A stretch of DNA of 35,427 nt, taken from positions 1-35,427 of the forward strand of contig CAMBZS010000010.1 in assembly GCA_945872335.1 (NCBI GenBank), in the 5' to 3' direction. How positions within the stretch are numbered: position 1 is the first letter of the stretch; every line of letters starts with the position of its first letter. The notes under the pieces were generated by a model. It did no database searches and was not told the DNA's origin. It worked only from the letters and a program-made list of their open reading frames with translations. Position numbers and translations under genes: made by a program. The DNA is from Bordetella parapertussis. GTDB lineage: Bacteria; Pseudomonadota; Gammaproteobacteria; Burkholderiales; Burkholderiaceae_E. This document shows positions 8,111 to 15,823 of this stretch, one piece after another.

Positions 8111-9107
8111 AGGCGGCCGCCGCCGCATGGCTGGCTTCGATCTTTCGCCTGATGTGTTCGCCTGCGGTAATCGCCGGAAAGCGAGCCTGCTCTCCGGGCG
8201 GTACGCAAGTGGGCACGCAGGCGATGCTCTGGTCATAGTTCGGATGCACGAACATGCCGATCGAAAGCCGACGACTGCGGGCCACGCCCAGTGGCGGGTT
8301 GGCCACGCGATGCAGCGTGGAGGCCCAGCGGCCATTGGTCCAGTGGGCCATCATGTCGCCGAGGTTCACTACGAACTCGCCCGCGCGCGGCTGCACGCCA
8401 GCCCATCGTCCACCGGGCATCTGAACCTCCAGCCCCCCTGGCGCGTCGGAGGCAGCGAGCAGCGTCATGGCACCGTAGTCGGTATGCGCGCCGGTGCGCA
8501 GTTGACCCGGGACCGGCTCGGATTCGAGCATCGGATAGTGATGGCACGACAGAATGCTGAAGTGCCGATCGAGCACACCCTTGAACGCATCGGTTGGCAA
8601 CTGGAGCGCCGCGCCGAACAGCCGCATCATGCTTGCAGCCAGCGCTTCATAGGCCCGATACACCTCCACCAGCGTACGATCAAGTCCGGCAGGTTGATCG
8701 GGTAACAGGTTGGGCGCGTAGCTGGTCGCGGCTTCAGGCAGTCTGGCGAAATAGGCTCGATGATCGTCCACCGGGCCCAGAAAGAGTGACTCGCGCAGAT
8801 CGGGCGGAGCCTTTTTACCCAGCGTATTGGCGAGCCCGCGGGTAGCCATCCCGTGATAGCCGCGCTGCCTCGCGGGGCCGGTCGGATGCCAGCGGTTCTT
8901 GGTCTCGGTGGACAGATCGAAGAAGGCATAGAGTTCGCGCATCGCCCGATCCAGAAGCCCCTGCGGGAACCCGTGACCGGAGATGATCAGGAAACCGGTC
9001 TGCTCGCATGTGCGCGCCACGGCGCGGGCGATCCGATCGGACTCGTCTTGCTTGCCGGAAAGAAACGGTGCGATATCGATGGTCGGGACGTCGATTCGTT
9101 CAGTCAT
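8109..9107 (-). CDS. Isopenicillin N synthase family Fe(II)/2-oxoglutarate oxygenase
   Basis: Iron oxygenase of 332 residues with the plant-type 2OG-FeII domain organisation. An N-terminal DIOX_N-like segment (PTIDIAPFLSG, GFLIISGHGF) is followed by the catalytic core: H208 and D210 in AHTDYGAMTLL, the distal H266 in STLHRV, and R280/S282 in RRLSIG, which bind the 2-oxoglutarate carboxylate. Related bacterial proteins include ethylene-forming and small-acid hydroxylases, but nothing here selects one. The ATG overlaps the stop of the upstream NMT1-like gene by four bases (ATGA), indicating translational coupling. It is the last gene of the leftward TRAP block. Confidence 0.92.
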   Translation of the reverse strand: MTERIDVPTIDIAPFLSGKQDESDRIARAVARTCEQTGFLIISGHGFPQGLLDRAMRELYAFFDLSTETKNRWHPTGPARQRGYHGMATRGLANTLGKKAPPDLRESLFLGPVDDHRAYFARLPEAATSYAPNLLPDQPAGLDRTLVEVYRAYEALAASMMRLFGAALQLPTDAFKGVLDRHFSILSCHHYPMLESEPVPGQLRTGAHTDYGAMTLLAASDAPGGLEVQMPGGRWAGVQPRAGEFVVNLGDMMAHWTNGRWASTLHRVANPPLGVARSRRLSIGMFVHPNYDQSIACVPTCVPPGEQARFPAITAGEHIRRKIEASHAAAAA

Positions 9108-10039
9108 GTTGAAAGCTCCCTGTCGACCAGCGTCTCGTACGACGGATCGCGGCTGATCAGCCCTCCGGAAACGAGCGCAGCCTTCAACCGCAGCAGCGCG
9201 GCAGGCGGCAGATCAGGTGTCGTCGCCCACAGCCCGGCGTACCGATAGGCAGCAATGATCGATGCGAGCGCATCCTGATTGAGGTCGGGCAGAAACGGCT
9301 GGACCGCGCGGGCGACATCACTCGCAGTTGACCGATGCAAGGCTTTCAGCGCGCGCGCGATGCCTGCAACCAGGCGGTGACACGCATCGCGCCGCCGCTT
9401 CATGGTCTGCCGGGTGGCATAAAACGTGGTGTAGGCGATATCGCCGCGCTCGGAAAACCGGTGCCAGATCTCGCCCTGACCCGCGGCGACCAGTTGGTGC
9501 GCATACGGCTCGAACACCTGGATGACATCGACCTGCTGACGGATATAGGCGCGCAGATTCGTGGCCATGGGCCGAACGCGTCGTCCGGCGATTTTCGAAG
9601 GCGCGAGCCCGGCCCGTTGCAGATCATCCTGAAAGGTCATCCAGGGTGTCGGGACGTCGCCAGCCGGAGCCACCTTGAGGCCCACGAGGTCTGCGAATCG
9701 GAACTGCGGCCGGGGGCCACGACCGACCAGCACAAAGGGGTCGCGCGCCACCACCTGACCGAAGCAGGCGAGCGGACAGCGCGGGTCAGCGTCGTGATGC
9801 ATCATGACCCGCATCGGGCCACCCCAGGAGACATCGGCGCTGCCTTCGAGCAGCTTGAGTGGCGTGTTCGTGGTGGCAGGCGACACCACATGCTGGATCG
9901 CGAGCCCTTCGCTTTCCCAGAAGCCGCCGGCGAAGGCGAGATAAAACGGCACGTAGGGAACCGCGCGCATGTTCTCGCACAGCACCAGGGGGCGACGTGA
10001 AAGCGCGCGCCGCGCGTGCATCGGTGCCTTGGCTGTCAT
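9104..10039 (-). CDS. NMT1/SsuA-like ABC-type substrate-binding protein lacking a recognisable signal peptide
   Basis: 311-residue protein of the NMT1/THI5/SsuA binding-protein fold. Typical features are PFYLAFAGGFWESEGL near residues 32-47, a GSADVSWGGP segment and an IQVFEPYAHQL segment like the hinge of aliphatic sulfonate or pyrimidine-precursor receptors. The N-terminus is basic and lacks a hydrophobic core, signal cleavage site or lipobox, and no start further upstream would add one. The protein may therefore be cytoplasmic, or the export signal is unconventional. No ABC permease or ATPase is in the window. It lies 19 bases after the FAD dehydrogenase and overlaps the oxygenase gene by four bases, pointing to a metabolic rather than transport role. 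Confidence 0.75.
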   Translation of the reverse strand: MTAKAPMHARRALSRRPLVLCENMRAVPYVPFYLAFAGGFWESEGLAIQHVVSPATTNTPLKLLEGSADVSWGGPMRVMMHHDADPRCPLACFGQVVARDPFVLVGRGPRPQFRFADLVGLKVAPAGDVPTPWMTFQDDLQRAGLAPSKIAGRRVRPMATNLRAYIRQQVDVIQVFEPYAHQLVAAGQGEIWHRFSERGDIAYTTFYATRQTMKRRRDACHRLVAGIARALKALHRSTASDVARAVQPFLPDLNQDALASIIAAYRYAGLWATTPDLPPAALLRLKAALVSGGLISRDPSYETLVDRELST

Positions 10040-10058
10040 GGGTGCCTTGCGTGCGAGG

Positions 10059-11465
10059 CTAGCCGCGGCCGAGCACGAGACGCGCTGCCGCCTCGCCCGC
10101 CAACCTGCCGGTGCTGGTGGCCATCAGGAGGCCAGAGCCCGACATGTAGCCCCAATCGGCAGGCCCTGACAGCCCGCGCGCAGCGCCGCCGCCTGCGAAC
10201 AGATTCGGAAACGGTGTGCCGTCGGTTCGCAGCACCCGCATGCCGGTATCGATCTCGAGGCCGCCCTGCGTATGGGTGAGTGCACCGACGATCCGGCATA
10301 CGTAGTAGGGCGCGCTCAGCATGGGCTTCCTGGTGAAATCGCGTCCGAACGGATCTGCGCGGGTGCCCGCTGCGCAGGCTGCCACCTCGGCGAAGGTGGA
10401 CTCGAGCGAGGCCAGGTCGCAGCCGGTAACGCGGGCGATATCGGCGATGCTGTCACAGCGTTTCACGCAACCCGATTCCACCGCTTTCACATGGCTTTCC
10501 TGGCGATACGCGATGGTTTCGCCGCGCTGATCCCAGATCGCCCAGGCGAATTTCTCTGGCTGCCGATGCACATGAAGCGCCTGCTCCGAGTAGCCGGAAT
10601 TTTCGTTCGAGAAACGCTTTCCGCTGCGGTTCACATGGAAGCCGCCCTCGGTGACGGTGGGCCAGCTGAGGTGGGTGGCGGCCGGCCATGCGACCGCGCC
10701 ATGACCCTGGAACGAACCCATGTCGCGGACCGATGCGCCCATTGCCTCGCCCCAGCGCACCGCATCCCCCTGATTGCCGACATGACCCTCATAGAACAGA
10801 TCGGCGCCTTCGGGGATGTAGCGCGCAAGCATGTCGCGGTTGCCGCCATAGCCGTTGCAGGCAAGGATCAGCGCGTCGCAGCCGATTTCCTCGATCGAGC
10901 CATCGGGGCGTTTTACCCGTACGCCGCGGATCACACCCTGGTCATCAGCAAACAGATCGGTGACCTGCGCCGACGTGGCGATGGGTACGCCCTCGCGATC
11001 GATCGCTGCGAGCAGCGCGGTATGCAGTTCGTCGCCGAGCCGCCTGGGCGTGGCGTGCATATGCGGCCGGCTGTGACCAGGATATTGAAAGTCGAGTACC
11101 GGTGCGAGCGGGATCTGGTGCCGGTCAATCAGCCATGTCACCGTGTTGCCCGATTCGTCTGCCATGAGCCGCGCGATGGCATGGTCGCACTCGCCGTGCG
11201 CCTTGTTGACGATGTCCTGAAACAGGAGGTCGGGCGTGTCATCAAGCAGCCCCACCTCACGCTGAAAACGCGTGCCCGCAGCCGGAATCTGGCCGCCCGA
11301 CAGCGCAGTGCTTCCCGACGGCTTGGCATCGCGCTCGAGAATCAGCACTTCCGCGCCCCGCTCGGTGGCTGCCAGGCCGGCGATGGTGCCACAGGCACCC
11401 GCCCCGATGATGAGCACCTGAACGCGCGAGGCAAAGGTCTGTCCGCGAAAGACTTCAATCGACAT
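10059..11465 (-). CDS. FAD-dependent dehydrogenase, fumarate reductase/KstD flavoprotein family
   Basis: 468-residue flavoprotein of the succinate dehydrogenase/fumarate reductase/3-ketosteroid dehydrogenase type. GAGACG at 21-26 starts the FAD-binding fold, SGGQIPAAGT follows, and the C-terminal FAD segment NLFAGGGAARG..GYMSGSGL is intact. HTQGGLEIDT matches the conserved cap/active-site strand of the family. It should introduce or reduce a C=C bond next to a carbonyl or carboxylate. There is no Tat signal or haem domain, so it is probably cytoplasmic. AGGA precedes the ATG. It follows the TRAP permease gene by 61 bases and begins a tight enzyme set with the NMT1-like and oxygenase genes. 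Confidence 0.9.
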   Translation of the reverse strand: MSIEVFRGQTFASRVQVLIIGAGACGTIAGLAATERGAEVLILERDAKPSGSTALSGGQIPAAGTRFQREVGLLDDTPDLLFQDIVNKAHGECDHAIARLMADESGNTVTWLIDRHQIPLAPVLDFQYPGHSRPHMHATPRRLGDELHTALLAAIDREGVPIATSAQVTDLFADDQGVIRGVRVKRPDGSIEEIGCDALILACNGYGGNRDMLARYIPEGADLFYEGHVGNQGDAVRWGEAMGASVRDMGSFQGHGAVAWPAATHLSWPTVTEGGFHVNRSGKRFSNENSGYSEQALHVHRQPEKFAWAIWDQRGETIAYRQESHVKAVESGCVKRCDSIADIARVTGCDLASLESTFAEVAACAAGTRADPFGRDFTRKPMLSAPYYVCRIVGALTHTQGGLEIDTGMRVLRTDGTPFPNLFAGGGAARGLSGPADWGYMSGSGLLMATSTGRLAGEAAARLVLGRG

Positions 11466-11526
11466 GAAAAAAATCCTGTATCGAATTTCGGATCAAGAAA
11501 GCGTACACTCGCCTGGGGGCTGACCC

Positions 11527-12849
11527 TCAGTTGGGCGACATCAGATTGGGGAGCCAGGTGATCATCTCGGGGAAGATCACATAGAGCACCAGCGACAGGA
11601 AATCGAGCACGATGAAGGGCGTGACGCCCGCGAACACCTGGCCCAACGTGACCGGTATGGGCGACGAACTTCGCACCACGAATACATTGAGCCCGACCGG
11701 TGGCGTGAGCACCCCAATCTCGGCAAGCTTGACCGATACAACGCCCAGCCAGATGGGATCAAACCCGGATTCCTTCATCACCGGGAACATGATGGGGAGC
11801 GTCATCACCATGATCGCGATGGGTTCGATGAAGCAGCCGAGGATGAGGAACAGCACGATGAAGCCAAGCAGGTACATGTACTTGGTGCCGCCCAGCGAGA
11901 GAATGGTCTTGGAGATGGTGGTGACCAACCCTGAATAGGTGAGGAAGCGCGCAAAGAGAATGCCGCCGATCACGATGATGAAAATGACCGACGTGGTCAC
12001 CGCGGCCTCTTTCAGAACCTCGGACATGGCCTTGCCGGTAATACGACGCTTCGATAGAGCAATCAAGAATGCGCCGAACGCGCCGACCGCCCCGGCGTAG
12101 GTGGCCGGGAAGTAGCCGCCATAAATGCCACCCACGATCAGAATGAACAGAATCAGGATGCCCCATACACCCTTGAGCGCCTCGAAACGCTGGGTCCAGG
12201 TGAACTGCAGATTGGCGAGCGGTGCAAGATCGGGGCGCACACGCGCGAGGATGTAGATGCCGGTGCAATAGATGATCGCCGTCAGAATGCCAGGCACGAT
12301 GCCCGCGATCAGGAGCTTGCCGATGGATTGCTCGGTGATGACTGCGTACACCACCATCAGGATGCTGGGCGGAATGAGCGCGGCCAGCGTTCCTGCAGCC
12401 GCGATGCAGCCTGCGTTCAGGCGTACGTCATAACCAAAGCGCGCCATCTCTGGCATCGCCATGCGTGTGAACACTGCCGCATTCACGATGGTGGAGCCCG
12501 ACGCTGCACCGAAGGCGGCCGACGACATGACCGTGGCCATCGCAAGGCCGCCGCGGAGCGAGCCCAGCCACACATAGGCCATGCGGAACAATTCGGTGGT
12601 GATCCCCGAAACGGTTGCGAAGGACCCCATCAAAATGAAGAGCGGGATGACCGCGAGGGCAAACGAGTTGGTGGTGCCGAACGGAATCGCGGTGAGCTGG
12701 GCGAATGCGGCATCGGGCCCCACCGAGAGATAGATGCCGGCAAATCCTGCAAGCCCCAGCGCCACGCCGATGTGGGCGCCCATCATGAGCGCGAGCAGCA
12801 GACCGCTCACCACGATGTAGCCGGTGACTTCGGGGGAAAACGTGGCCAT
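11527..12849 (-). CDS. dctM: TRAP transporter large permease subunit (DctM type)
   Basis: 440-residue, very hydrophobic polytopic inner-membrane protein with about 12-13 membrane segments, the normal size for DctM. Family landmarks include the AAFGAASGSTIVNAAVF segment, an IPPSILMVVYAV segment and LTPPVGLNVFVV near the C-terminus. It catalyses Na+-coupled movement of the solute handed over by the DctP receptor. It lies 50 bases after dctQ, with AGGA before the ATG. The symbol denotes the subunit type only; the solute is not known to be a C4-dicarboxylate. Confidence 0.95.
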   Translation of the reverse strand: MATFSPEVTGYIVVSGLLLALMMGAHIGVALGLAGFAGIYLSVGPDAAFAQLTAIPFGTTNSFALAVIPLFILMGSFATVSGITTELFRMAYVWLGSLRGGLAMATVMSSAAFGAASGSTIVNAAVFTRMAMPEMARFGYDVRLNAGCIAAAGTLAALIPPSILMVVYAVITEQSIGKLLIAGIVPGILTAIIYCTGIYILARVRPDLAPLANLQFTWTQRFEALKGVWGILILFILIVGGIYGGYFPATYAGAVGAFGAFLIALSKRRITGKAMSEVLKEAAVTTSVIFIIVIGGILFARFLTYSGLVTTISKTILSLGGTKYMYLLGFIVLFLILGCFIEPIAIMVMTLPIMFPVMKESGFDPIWLGVVSVKLAEIGVLTPPVGLNVFVVRSSSPIPVTLGQVFAGVTPFIVLDFLSLVLYVIFPEMITWLPNLMSPN

Positions 12850-12899
12850 GAAAAGTCCTGAGGCAGGTTGGAGGGCGGTTCAAGCCGCGTTTGGCAGAG

Positions 12900-13436
12900 T
12901 TACTGGAACGCCTGTGATTCGGGCGAGGGCGCACTCGATCCCTCATCGCCCCGAACGGCACGGGCCAGATCGCCCGCAATATCGATGATCAGCTGAAGCA
13001 AAAGCAGTGCCGTGCCGATCGCAAGCAGGGCGCGCGCAGGGAAGAGCGGGAACCGGATGGTACCCATGGAGGCCTCCGAAATCTCCCAGCTGTAAATCGC
13101 TTCCTGAATGCCCAGCCAGCAGAGCAGTCCGAAATAGATGAGGGATGCCAGGTGCGTGAAGGCGTCCAGCAGGGCGCGGGTGCGCGGGCCGCCAAAGTTG
13201 TAGAGGATCTCGACCCGAATATGGCTTCGCTTCGATTGTGTGAAAGCCAGCGCGCCGAACACCACCAGGACCATGGTGCTCTCGGTGAATTCAAGGGTTC
13301 CCGGCACGGGGTAGTCGAGGAATTTGGTGCCGACCACGTCGGCAAAGCCCAGCACCATCGAGAGGATCAGTCCCACTGCGCCGAACAGCAGCAGAACCAG
13401 CGCCGATGTCTGCACCAGCTGCTTGAAACGTTTCAT
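12900..13436 (-). CDS. dctQ: TRAP transporter small permease subunit (DctQ type)
   Basis: 178-residue membrane protein with four predicted helices (about 12-34, 50-65, 90-112 and 134-156), the standard DctQ layout. The family motif region around YPVPGTLEFTESTMV follows helix 1, and RVEILYNF marks the amphipathic stretch after helix 2. It forms a heterodimer with DctM. GGAAG precedes the start. A hairpin followed by a T-rich tract separates it from the receptor gene, which would reduce permease expression relative to receptor. Confidence 0.93.
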   Translation of the reverse strand: MKRFKQLVQTSALVLLLFGAVGLILSMVLGFADVVGTKFLDYPVPGTLEFTESTMVLVVFGALAFTQSKRSHIRVEILYNFGGPRTRALLDAFTHLASLIYFGLLCWLGIQEAIYSWEISEASMGTIRFPLFPARALLAIGTALLLLQLIIDIAGDLARAVRGDEGSSAPSPESQAFQ

Positions 13437-13447
13437 CAGGGGCTTCC

Positions 13448-13483
13448 AAAGAAAACGACCACCGCCGTGTCGGGCGGTGGTCG
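13448..13483 (-). terminator. Intra-operon terminator/attenuator between dctP and dctQ
   Basis: CGACCACCGCC (13456-13466) and GGCGGTGGTCG (13473-13483) form a perfect 11-bp stem with a 6-base loop. On the minus strand the stem is followed at once by TTTTCTTT. It lies 18 bases after the dctP stop and before dctQ. It is the clearest intrinsic-terminator shape in the window. Partial read-through, or 3' end stabilisation of dctP mRNA, would give excess receptor over permease. Confidence 0.7.
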
Positions 13484-13500
13484 AGAGCTAGCGAGAGAGA

Positions 13501-14532
13501 TTACTTGCCGATCAGTTCGCGCCAGCGAGCAGCCACCTTGCGGGGCGTTTCCGCATCGCCCGTTGCCGCAGCGGTGGCCTTCTCCCATTCGGCGAGAAAG
13601 TCGGGCGCGGCCGCGCGCCACTTGGCGAGCTCGGGTGCAGAGATGGGCACCACATTTCCGCCCTGTGCGCGGAGATTGGCGACCGCCTTGGTTTCGAACT
13701 CGGTTACCCAATTCATGTAGGCCTGCTGAGTGGCCTTGCCTTCTTCGAGGAAGATTTTCTGGATGTCGGCCGGGAGCCTTGCCCAGGTGCGCTTGCTGAT
13801 CGTGATGTTGTGGCCTGAAATTGCCATCACCGGACCGCAGTGGTTTTTCGCCACCTCATTCAACTTGAGCGACTGAATGTTGCCCGGGTTGATGAACGAG
13901 TAATCGAGGTTGCCGGTTTTCAGCGCCTCATACACACCTACGGGCGGAACCGTCACCGGAACCGCGCCGATGGCGGTGAAGGCCTTGGGGATGTCGGCGC
14001 CAAAGCTTCGCGCCTTCTTGCCCTTGAGATCGGCAATCGCCGTGCACGCCGGCGATGCGCCGCTCAGGTAGTACTCGCCGAGCGGTTGCTGAAACAGCCA
14101 GACGACGCCGATCTTGTCCATTTCGCCGCGATAGACCGGAAATTCCTCGACCACCTTCTCCAGCACCTCGATCACCTGCTTGGTGTTGTTGAACACCAGA
14201 GGCGTCTGGAAGGCGCGCCAGTAGCGCAGCTGATCCGGGTTGTAGCCCGGAGCGGTCGCGGTCATGTCGATGCCGCCGCGCGCGGTCAGCATGAGAAGCT
14301 CGGTACCCTTGCCCAGACCTTCCGCAAAGGTGATGTCGATCTTCACCTGGCCATTCGTACGTTTTTCGATATTGGCCGCAAAGTCTTTTTCAAGCTGCAG
14401 GAACGGGCCGTCGGGCAGGTAGTGACCCCAGCGAAGCTGGAACTTTGGTTGGGCAGCGGCGGCGCCCGCGATCGACAGGCCGATCGCGCCGGCAGCAACA
14501 GACTTCAGCATCACGCGGAGGCTGCGTTTCAT
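13501..14532 (-). CDS. dctP: TRAP transporter substrate-binding protein (DctP type)
   Basis: 343-residue periplasmic receptor. The signal peptide has basic residues then a hydrophobic core, ending at AAAA before Q28. The mature protein begins FQLRWGHYLPDGPFLQLEKDF-like, typical of DctP. The conserved arginine that usually binds a ligand carboxylate is present as R175 in LKGKKARSFG, so a carboxylate ligand is likely. It is first in the P-Q-M order. AGGAG precedes the ATG, and a TTGACA -35 lies about 60 bases upstream. Confidence 0.94.
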   Translation of the reverse strand: MKRSLRVMLKSVAAGAIGLSIAGAAAAQPKFQLRWGHYLPDGPFLQLEKDFAANIEKRTNGQVKIDITFAEGLGKGTELLMLTARGGIDMTATAPGYNPDQLRYWRAFQTPLVFNNTKQVIEVLEKVVEEFPVYRGEMDKIGVVWLFQQPLGEYYLSGASPACTAIADLKGKKARSFGADIPKAFTAIGAVPVTVPPVGVYEALKTGNLDYSFINPGNIQSLKLNEVAKNHCGPVMAISGHNITISKRTWARLPADIQKIFLEEGKATQQAYMNWVTEFETKAVANLRAQGGNVVPISAPELAKWRAAAPDFLAEWEKATAAATGDAETPRKVAARWRELIGK

Positions 14533-14568
14533 GTATGACTCCTATGGGTGGCTAGCAAGACTGCCGGC

Positions 14569-14597
14569 AATCTCGCCGTGCCCGGTCAAAATGTCAA
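14569..14597 (-). promoter_or_regulatory. Candidate sigma-70 promoter of the leftward TRAP block
   Basis: On the minus strand a perfect TTGACA (14597-14592) is followed after 17 bases by GAGATT (14574-14569), matching three of six -10 positions. Predicted start near 14562 gives a leader of about 30 bases before the dctP ATG at 14532. Confidence 0.4.
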
Positions 14598-14719
14598 GGA
14601 CACCTTGGCGCTGCGGGGTTTCTCGACAGGGTTTCGTGGGCCGCGCGCTTCCACGTATCCTCGCAGATCGTTCATGGCCGCACCAGGCTGGCGCACGGCC
14701 AATCACCAACAGGATACGC

Positions 14720-15787
14720 ATGAAAGTCAGCTGGTTTCACGAGCACGGCAGCCCCGACGTGCTGGTCTGCGAAGAAACAGAGACCCCCGTCCCCGGGGCC
14801 GGCGAAGCGCTGGTGCGCGTACGCGCCACCGGGGTGAACCATGTCGATATCGATGTTCGGGCGGGCACCTCGCGGGTCCCGATCCGCTTTCCCCATATCC
14901 TGGGCCGCGAGTTCGCGGGCGAGATCGCAGCCCTGGGGCGGCCGCTTGAGGGAAGTGCGCGCGGCAGGTCGTCGCGCGAGCCAGGCACGCTTCGCGAGGG
15001 CGATCGCGTCTGGGTGTCCTGTCGCCTGCCTTGCGGCCGTTGTGAGTTCTGCATCAGTGGTCGCGACAATCTGTGCGAGCAGGGCGGCTACTTTGGCATG
15101 GACCTGCCGGGTGGTTATGCGCAGTACGTGACCGTCCCGGTCAGCACCCTCAATCCGCTTGCGGCCGCAGTGGGATTTGAGCAGGCCGCCGCCAGCCAGA
15201 TTGCGTTCGGTACCGCCTGGCATGTGTTGATCACCCGCGGGGCGCTGCGCGCGGGACAGACCGTGCTGATTCAGGCCGCCGGGTCGGGCATCGGCAGCGC
15301 AGCGGTACAGCTCGCGCGGCTCGCAGGGGCCACGGTGATCGCCACGGCCGGGAGTGCCGACAAGCTCGAACGGGCCCGCCAACTCGGTGCCCACCACCTG
15401 ATCAACTATCGCACCGAGCCGAGATTTTCGGAGCAGGTGATGGCGATCACCGCGGGCCGGGGCGTCGACCTGGTGATGGAGCATGTGGGCGGAAGCCTGT
15501 TCACCGAAAGCCTCGCATGTCTGTGCATCGATGGCACGATGGTCACGGTGGGCGGGCACGGTGGCGAGGTGGTGCCGTTTGACATCATCCCGTTCTTTCG
15601 GCGTCAGCTGAAGCTGGTGGGATCGAAAAATGCCTCGATCGCCGAGCTTCGGGAGGTGATGGGGCTCATTGCACAGGGTCGGCTTGCGCCGGTGATCGAC
15701 ACGGTGTTTCCGCTCGAAGAAGCCGCACGCGCGCACGCGCTGGTGGAGTCGCGCGCCTTTTTTGGCAAGGTCGTGCTCAGCTGCTGA
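14720..15787 (+). CDS. Zinc-type MDR alcohol dehydrogenase/quinone reductase-like protein
   Basis: 355-residue medium-chain dehydrogenase/reductase. The catalytic-domain start (GVNHVDIDVRAG) has asparagine and histidine where zinc alcohol dehydrogenases have the first catalytic cysteine, and ILGREFAG has arginine in place of the histidine of GHE. The four-cysteine structural zinc site is complete: C105, C108, C111 and C119. The Rossmann motif AAGSGIGSAAVQ follows at 186-197. It thus resembles NADPH quinone/enone reductases that keep structural zinc. An insertion rich in Ser/Arg/Glu is present at about residues 76-92. AGGATA precedes the ATG at 14720; a longer frame would begin next to the divergent dctP and is unlikely. 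It is monocistronic. Confidence 0.9.
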   Translation: MKVSWFHEHGSPDVLVCEETETPVPGAGEALVRVRATGVNHVDIDVRAGTSRVPIRFPHILGREFAGEIAALGRPLEGSARGRSSREPGTLREGDRVWVSCRLPCGRCEFCISGRDNLCEQGGYFGMDLPGGYAQYVTVPVSTLNPLAAAVGFEQAAASQIAFGTAWHVLITRGALRAGQTVLIQAAGSGIGSAAVQLARLAGATVIATAGSADKLERARQLGAHHLINYRTEPRFSEQVMAITAGRGVDLVMEHVGGSLFTESLACLCIDGTMVTVGGHGGEVVPFDIIPFFRRQLKLVGSKNASIAELREVMGLIAQGRLAPVIDTVFPLEEAARAHALVESRAFFGKVVLSC

Positions 15788-15823
15788 CGTGGCGAGGCTC
15801 CGCGCGTGCCCCGCATCATGCGC

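Noticed and set aside
10272-11561. 429-codon open frame opposite the FAD dehydrogenase
   Set aside because: Antisense shadow of a gene with full FAD motifs; no domain of its own.
11527-14532. C4-dicarboxylate transporter
   Set aside because: Subunit types are certain, but TRAP systems carry many acids and the solute cannot be read from this sequence.
14672-15736. 354-codon open frame opposite the MDR gene
   Set aside because: Antisense to a well-supported reductase; no motifs or ribosome site.
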